Assembly (NCBI GenBank): GCA_038063175.1
Contig: JBBTVP010000026.1
Coordinates: 1-9,874, forward strand
Direction: 5' to 3'
Origin: JBBTVP01 sp038063175
GTDB taxonomy: Bacteria; Patescibacteriota; Minisyncoccia; UBA6257; 1-14-0-10-40-38
Length of the DNA: 9,874 bases
The position numbers and the translations under genes were made by a program. Shown in pieces: positions 5,956 through 9,874 of the stretch (the first letter of the stretch is position 1; every line of letters begins with the position of its first letter). Under the pieces are notes generated by a model, which was not told where the DNA came from, made no database searches, and was given only the letters and a program-made list of their open reading frames with translations.

Positions 5956-6629
5956 GCCCTATTGAAGATTTCGATGCGCCGCGTGTCCGGGTGAAATTCG
6001 AGCTCTTCGTCGCTATAGATAATCCTTGGCTTATAGCCGACCGCCTGGCCGTCTGAAGAAAGTCCCCGCTCGATACGGGCTATCTGAAAATGGCGCAGCA
6101 ATCGCTCGATCATATCTCCCAGAGTTCCCCGAAGAAGATTCTCGAGTGCTCTTGTGATGATCGGTTTTGTCTTGAACCGATGGCGAGGATCAGGTTTGTA
6201 TATGGTTCGCTCCCCCATCCAGTCTTTATTCGCATCCCAGAAACTCTGAAATTTTTCAGCTTTCCCCACCACAGGAACAAGATGTTGGTAGAGCATGACC
6301 CAATAGGGTCCGTGAGGCGGTGACAGACGATAGGATTTTTCGGTAATGAAATGGCTTAAACATATCTTGTCCCGCGCCTCTTCATGGTGGTCAAATCGCT
6401 TCCGGCGAAATCCAAAAATCCCGAATAATGCCACCGCAATAAATCTGACAGTGAAAATACGGCCATAGCGAGCTGCTACGATCACATCGAAATCAGAATT
6501 CTCATGCATATTCCCGGTTGCGAGAGAGCCAGCTGCACACACAAAATCAACGAAAGTAATATAGCGGAAAGGCCAGACCCTCCGTAAAAAAAGATCCCAC
6601 TTGGCGCGAGTTAAAGAGTCTTGCAGCAT
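5952..6629 (-). CDS. Minimal nucleotidyltransferase-fold protein
   Basis: From the ATG at 6629 the protein has 225 residues. It carries the polymerase-beta-type nucleotidyltransferase signature GS-x10-DxD (Gly34, Ser35, Asp46, Asp48 in AGSLATGNMHENSDFDVIV), whose two Asp bind metal. A third acidic residue is not clear. The later segments (KICLSHFITE, PYWVMLYQHLVPVVG, FWDANKDWM) recall uncharacterised nucleotidyltransferase proteins common in CPR genomes; the substrate is unknown. An upstream in-frame ATG at 6710 would add 27 residues, but that stretch is the terminator of the preceding gene and looks non-protein-like, so it is rejected. The 6629 ATG follows a TATTAT box by six bases. The TGA stop overlaps the groESL -35 box. 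Confidence 0.85.
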   Translation of the reverse strand: MLQDSLTRAKWDLFLRRVWPFRYITFVDFVCAAGSLATGNMHENSDFDVIVAARYGRIFTVRFIAVALFGIFGFRRKRFDHHEEARDKICLSHFITEKSYRLSPPHGPYWVMLYQHLVPVVGKAEKFQSFWDANKDWMGERTIYKPDPRHRFKTKPIITRALENLLRGTLGDMIERLLRHFQIARIERGLSSDGQAVGYKPRIIYSDEELEFHPDTRRIEIFNRA

Positions 6630-6635
6630 ACTAAT

Positions 6636-6641
6636 ATAATA
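6636..6641 (-). promoter_or_regulatory. -10 box placed for a leaderless nucleotidyltransferase mRNA
   Basis: TATTAT is separated by six bases (ATTAGT) from the ATG at 6629, so transcription would begin at or next to the start codon. No clear -35 box is seen; the T-run of the upstream terminator lies at about the right distance. There is no Shine-Dalgarno site. Confidence 0.55.
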
Positions 6642-6656
6642 CTCGCACCACCATAT

Positions 6657-6694
6657 AAAAAAACAGCGGCCACCATGGTTCCCCTTGATGGCCG
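6657..6694 (-). terminator. Intrinsic terminator of the clpP-like gene
   Basis: A nine-pair stem, CGGCCATCA with TGGTGGCCG (one G-T pair), has a ten-base loop and is followed after CTG by seven T. It starts 24 bases after the clpP-like stop codon. It lies inside the longer reading of the next gene and therefore argues for that gene's later start. Confidence 0.92.
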
Positions 6695-6718
6695 TTTGAA
6701 CGACTAACATGTACTACA

Positions 6719-7288
6719 CTAACCCATGATCTCGAGCACCTCATGGATAAGACCGAGTTCTTTGGCCTCTTGCGCCGTGAGATAGGTATGCGCATGAGCA
6801 AGCTCACGGATCTTTTCCAAGGAATGCCCGGTCGTCACTGCAAGGATCTTCAGATAGCGTTCTTCGTCGATTTCACCGAAGCGCACGTCCCTCTTCAAAT
6901 CGTTGAGGTACGACCGACCATGGAGCCCAAGTGACGTAGGATGCAGCAGGAAGCGACTCGTACTCGACGCTCTTCGGTGGATGCCAGCAGCAAGTATGAC
7001 CATGCTTGCCGACGAACCGACTGCAAGAGTAGTGATATCGAGCTCAATCTTCTGCAGAGTCACGAATTCCCAGAAGGCAATCGCTGGAATCATCGATCCC
7101 CCGGGCGAGGCCATGAACAACGGGAGACGCGCTCCGGGTTGTTTCGCAAGACGTGCCATCAGTTCGTACTGAAGACGCATCACGCTCGCCCCCGTCACTT
7201 CTCCATAGAAACAGAGCGGGAGTGCTTCACTGGTAACCGCGCGGGCTCCAGCATCGCCTCCTATTTCGGTCTCAGTATCTTTTTCCAC
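6719..7288 (-). CDS. ClpP-like serine peptidase with altered catalytic triad
   Basis: The ClpP fold is visible across the protein. Numbering here follows the longer TTG reading from 7348; subtract 20 for the chosen start. The substrate-positioning SPGGS is at 81-85. The nucleophile elbow GSSASM holds Ser115 (equivalent to Ser97 of mature E. coli ClpP). RFLLHP holds His136 (His122). The closing helix and strand are GHSLEKIRELAHAHTYLTAQEAKELGLI. There the residue aligned with catalytic Asp171 (ERDRFLSA) is His187 (AHTYLTA), so the classical Asp is absent. The GTG at 7288 is chosen because AAAGGAG lies eight bases upstream, giving 189 residues. It is transcribed away from rmuC across a 9-base dyad and ends in a strong terminator, so it is probably a single-gene unit. 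It could be a ClpP paralogue, a ClpR-like inactive subunit, or a relaxed-triad peptidase. Confidence 0.9.
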   Translation of the reverse strand: MEKDTETEIGGDAGARAVTSEALPLCFYGEVTGASVMRLQYELMARLAKQPGARLPLFMASPGGSMIPAIAFWEFVTLQKIELDITTLAVGSSASMVILAAGIHRRASSTSRFLLHPTSLGLHGRSYLNDLKRDVRFGEIDEERYLKILAVTTGHSLEKIRELAHAHTYLTAQEAKELGLIHEVLEIMG

Positions 7289-7296
7289 CGCGTGGA

Positions 7297-7303
7297 CTCC
7301 TTT
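7297..7303 (-). promoter_or_regulatory. Shine-Dalgarno site deciding the clpP-like start
   Basis: AAAGGAG lies eight bases before the GTG at 7288. The alternatives are worse: the TTG at 7348 sits inside a palindrome and has only a distant AGGA, and the ATG at 7312 has no site. Confidence 0.75.
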
Positions 7304-7346
7304 GTGACGCATACCGCGAAATTGCGGGTGTTTGCGTGCTGGTAAC

Positions 7347-7378
7347 AAATTGACAAACTTTTCCTAATCTGTCAATTT
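7347..7378. promoter_or_regulatory. 9-base dyad, operator-like, upstream of the clpP-like gene
   Basis: AAATTGACA (7347-7355) and its exact complement TGTCAATTT (7370-7378) are separated by 14 bases. Each arm contains a TTGACA -35-like hexamer, one facing each direction. On the minus strand the -35 would serve the clpP-like gene, though the matching -10 is poor. The spacing between arm centres is 23 bases, about two DNA turns, which fits binding of a dimeric repressor. Confidence 0.55.
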
Positions 7379-7428
7379 TCGGCAAACATTCGAACCTTCA
7401 TAGTGAAAGAGATCTTGTTTCGATTTTC

Positions 7429-8472
7429 CTACATTTCCTCTTGCTCCGGCTGCTCAATGAGTTTTGGTTCAATCCCCATGGCGGTGCCGCTGATCTTCAA
7501 GACATCTTTATCTATTTTTTTGAATTCTTTGTAGGCGTTGTGATACGTGTTCACTGCAGTGCCAAGATGCCCGCCAAGCTTTCCCATAAATTCGTCGTAT
7601 CCTTTGAGATGTTTTCCGAGGTTTTCAACCTGTTTCACAATCTCCCGGGCTTCTTCTGAAATTTTTTGATTACGCAAACCCTGAAGTACCGTCTGCAGGT
7701 ATGCGAGAAATGAGGTTGGCGAGACGATGATTACTCGCTTCACTCCTGCATATGAAATGAGATTTTTAGTATCGTCGGTTACCGCACCGACTTTATTAAT
7801 AAGGAGATCGTAATAGACGGCTTCGGACGGAATAAACATGAAAGCAAAATCCATCGTATTTTCTTCGGGCTTCACGTATTTCGATGTTTCATCGATCCGC
7901 GTCTTCAGATCTGCAATGAATGCACTCTCGTATCGCTTTCGATCGAGTGAACCCATGGGAGACTCAAGAATCCGGTTATAGTTTTCGAGCGAGAACTTTG
8001 AATCAATCGGAATAACGCGCTTATCAACAAATACTGCGGCATCGACGATCACTCCGTCACTGAACGCGTACTGCATCTGGTAACTCCCGGGTGGGAGCAC
8101 GTTTTTGAGAACTGTTTCTAAATAGTACTCCCCCAAAATCCCCCGCTGCTTCGGATTTTTTAAAATATCCTGAAGATTCTTTAATTGATCCGCAAAGGTA
8201 ACCACCTGCCGATTTGTTTCGTCGAGCCGGGTAAGTTTTTCGGTAACGTCACGAACAATTTTCGCACTTTCTCCGAATTGGGATTGGATTGCTCGGGTTG
8301 ATTCTGCGAGCTTCGCATCGAGCGTTTTCGTAATTTCGCTCATCTGGTTTTGAATGAGCAAAAATCCTTCCCCATCCGGCTTTCGCCCGGTGGCACGCCT
8401 CAAAAAAACATAAAGCACTACAAAGCCAACCACAACGAACACTGCAATAAATCCGAGAAGAATAGTTTCCAC
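7429..8472 (-). CDS. rmuC: DNA recombination protein RmuC family
   Basis: The 347-residue protein has an N-terminal membrane anchor (residues 3-24). A predicted coiled coil (about 38-108, rich in Lys, Glu, Gln and Leu) follows. Then comes the RmuC core with RGILGEYYLETVL (110-122) and a PD-(D/E)xK-like nuclease centre (VIVDAAVFVDKRVIPIDSKF, with Asp144, Asp157 and Lys159). Further family segments are MFIPSEAVYYDLL, RVIIVSPTSFLAYLQTV and the late helical part. RmuC is linked to limiting inverted-repeat rearrangements and to defence against foreign DNA; its exact reaction is unsettled. It starts with GTG at 8472, six bases after a TGCTATACT extended -10, and has no Shine-Dalgarno site. The 3' gap of 80 bases to the next start carries no clear terminator. 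Confidence 0.95.
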   Translation of the reverse strand: METILLGFIAVFVVVGFVVLYVFLRRATGRKPDGEGFLLIQNQMSEITKTLDAKLAESTRAIQSQFGESAKIVRDVTEKLTRLDETNRQVVTFADQLKNLQDILKNPKQRGILGEYYLETVLKNVLPPGSYQMQYAFSDGVIVDAAVFVDKRVIPIDSKFSLENYNRILESPMGSLDRKRYESAFIADLKTRIDETSKYVKPEENTMDFAFMFIPSEAVYYDLLINKVGAVTDDTKNLISYAGVKRVIIVSPTSFLAYLQTVLQGLRNQKISEEAREIVKQVENLGKHLKGYDEFMGKLGGHLGTAVNTYHNAYKEFKKIDKDVLKISGTAMGIEPKLIEQPEQEEM

Positions 8473-8478
8473 GCGGAA

Positions 8479-8487
8479 AGTATAGCA
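8479..8487 (-). promoter_or_regulatory. Extended -10 promoter of rmuC, leaderless layout
   Basis: TGCTATACT on the minus strand is a TGnTATAmT-type extended -10. Only six bases (TTCCGC) separate it from the GTG start, so the first transcribed base would be the start codon itself. Extended -10 promoters do not need a strong -35, and none is visible. Confidence 0.7.
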
Positions 8488-8496
8488 CTAGGTAAA

Positions 8497-8517
8497 AGCA
8501 ACTAAAAATAGCAACTA
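8497..8517. repeat. Short direct repeat AGCAACTA upstream of rmuC
   Basis: AGCAACTA occurs at 8497-8504 and 8510-8517, 13 bases apart, just upstream of the rmuC -10 box where a -35 would lie. It could bind a regulator, but two 8-base copies are also consistent with chance. Confidence 0.35.
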
Positions 8518-8530
8518 AGTATGAAATCGC

Positions 8531-9874
8531 CTATTTCCTTGTCCAGTATGGAATACACATAATAGAACCACATTTCAGAACACTGAATCCCCCGCCAGAA
8601 GACCGATACGCAATCACAGGAAGACCATCGCTCCCTATGGCAAGCGACGTGAACGGCTGACTCGCCACCGTTCCCGCCACATCCCTCGGCCACGCGTAAC
8701 GTTCCTCGCTCCCCGCCGTGTAGAGCAGCGAGCAATCGGGCTTCGCGCATTTTGCGAAACGCACCATTGGGGTAATAGAATTGCCGTTGAAATAAGAGAT
8801 TCCGGGAAGTCCATCGGCTCCTATCGACAGAGAACTAAATCTTCCAAGATCTCGCGCTTCCTCAACGTCTGAAAACGTATCGAAAGAAGTACAATCTCTA
8901 CTCGTGCAGTGCACAATCCTCAACCCTCCGGAGCCTCCCGCGTAATATGAAATGATGGGGTACCCATCTTTCCCAAGCGCGAGAGAAGAAAATTGTCCGA
9001 GATCGGTGGCTGGCCCTTCCGCATTAACTTGCGTTTGCGACACACTATTTCCGCAATCCATGCTTCCGCACCGCGCTACCCAAAGTCCTTGATTTTGTGT
9101 GTAGTAGGACATTATCGGGAATCCGTCACTCCCACTCGAAAGCGACAGATATCTGCCGCTGTTCACCGTATTGTCAACGGGGTTTGAAGACCACGTTGCA
9201 CAACCACCTGATCCATAGGTGGTTGCAAAATATGTTCGGAACGCACTATTCACCGATTTTCGATATGCAACTGATGGGCAACCGTCAGTTGCAATTGCGA
9301 GCGAAATTTGATTCGCGCTTACGGATGCGTCTGCCGCAGTTCCTGTGAAATTTATACAGTCAAGGTCACTGCACTGAAGCACGCGGAGCGCGCCGTTAGA
9401 AGCAACCACATGCGCAAGAACCGGAAATCCATTTCCACCAATCGTAATTGCAGTCTGGCCGACAGATGCTTCAATTGCGTGTTTATTCCACGCGGTACAG
9501 TCAAGTCGGGTACACCTCGCAAACCACAAATTTCCTCCCGTAAGGTACGTGACAATCGGAAGCCCATCTGAACCAATCGTAAGCGCCATATGAGTCGTCG
9601 CGTTCGCCTCTATCTCGGTAGAGACGTTTCCTCCCGGAACACGGTGAGAAGGAGAAAACCGGAGCGAAGTGCCTCCAAGTTTCACCCCGCCCTGAATGGT
9701 AAGCGGAGAACGAGGAGTGGTAGTCCCCAACCCAAGAGACCCTTCGATGATAGCTCCGTCAGGGTTTCCCGATTGGTTCACGAACGCAAACGATTTTCCA
9801 ACCGCAAAATTTCCCCGGACGGTAGTGGTACTCGACGGCTCCTGCCCCGCGAGAAGGGTAATTCCGAGGTTTTG
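8531..9874 (-). CDS. Large surface/secreted protein, C-terminal part: seven-repeat probable beta-propeller
   Basis: The frame is open to the right edge, so the N-terminus is missing; 447 residues are visible, ending at TAG 8531. The first ~85 visible residues (GNFAVGKSFAF, SLGLGTTTPRSPLTIQGGVKLGG) resemble the repetitive trimeric segments before phage-tail-fibre or adhesin heads. After that come seven repeats of about 50 residues, each opening with a variant of SLAIGSDGLPVIAYY and followed by a strand such as GLRIVHC. Six repeats carry Cys-x4-Cys (for example HCTSRDC and RCGSMDC); the third instead has Cys at different positions. Seven blades of this size suggest a propeller held by one disulfide per blade, so an extracellular place is likely. 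An internal GTG at 9781 is not the real start. The ligand is unknown. Confidence 0.85.
   Translation of the reverse strand, partial: QNLGITLLAGQEPSSTTTVRGNFAVGKSFAFVNQSGNPDGAIIEGSLGLGTTTPRSPLTIQGGVKLGGTSLRFSPSHRVPGGNVSTEIEANATTHMALTIGSDGLPIVTYLTGGNLWFARCTRLDCTAWNKHAIEASVGQTAITIGGNGFPVLAHVVASNGALRVLQCSDLDCINFTGTAADASVSANQISLAIATDGCPSVAYRKSVNSAFRTYFATTYGSGGCATWSSNPVDNTVNSGRYLSLSSGSDGFPIMSYYTQNQGLWVARCGSMDCGNSVSQTQVNAEGPATDLGQFSSLALGKDGYPIISYYAGGSGGLRIVHCTSRDCTSFDTFSDVEEARDLGRFSSLSIGADGLPGISYFNGNSITPMVRFAKCAKPDCSLLYTAGSEERYAWPRDVAGTVASQPFTSLAIGSDGLPVIAYRSSGGGFSVLKCGSIMCIPYWTRK

Noticed and set aside
6630..6710. Longer nucleotidyltransferase from ATG 6710
   Set aside because: The added region contains the intrinsic terminator of the clpP-like gene and the putative -10 box.
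7385..7400. Another tRNA fragment because of GGTTCGAAT on the minus strand
   Set aside because: The flanks do not form a T-stem and no other tRNA arm is present.

Overview
The window looks like a piece of chromosome from a Candidate Phyla Radiation bacterium, most likely a Parcubacteria-type lineage. This is an inference from gene content and style. The genes are compact and nearly all on the minus strand. TGA is used as a normal stop. Shine-Dalgarno sites are sparse. One surface protein has a GLGTTTP-type tail-fibre-like segment that I associate with such genomes. No mobile element, CRISPR array or prophage module was seen. Every gene I can support reads right to left.

Layout from the left edge: (1) an exporter-type ABC transporter with fused membrane and ATPase parts, cut by the window edge in the Walker B motif; (2) a small class I SAM-dependent methyltransferase resembling the METTL7 group; (3) a tRNA-Ser(GGA) gene followed by the broken 3' half of a second serine tRNA; (4) a 72-residue zinc-finger protein preceded by a structured leader; (5) a CDP-alcohol phosphatidyltransferase (PgsA-like), separated from the chaperonin genes by a strong terminator and an inverted-repeat region.

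The centre is a groES-groEL operon read from a clear TTGACA/TACAAT promoter and carrying a CIRCE element, the binding site of the heat-shock repressor HrcA. The groES-groEL gap is filled by two opposed runs of a 7-base repeat. Upstream lie a minimal nucleotidyltransferase, a ClpP-like serine peptidase with a replaced catalytic Asp, and RmuC. The right edge holds the C-terminal part of a large secreted or surface protein whose visible end is seven repeats of about 50 residues, probably a seven-bladed beta-propeller.

The most useful points are regulatory. rmuC and the nucleotidyltransferase gene have a -10 box exactly six bases before the start codon, which suggests leaderless mRNAs. clpP-like and the zinc-finger gene have good Shine-Dalgarno sites, and groESL has a classical sigma-A/CIRCE control region. 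Protein quality control is represented by GroES/EL and the ClpP-like protein, but nothing shows these are co-regulated: only groESL carries CIRCE. I see no convincing new multi-gene system. The nearest things to novelty are the altered ClpP triad, the heptamer palindrome inside groESL, the tRNA broken at its anticodon loop, and the structured leader of the zinc-finger gene.
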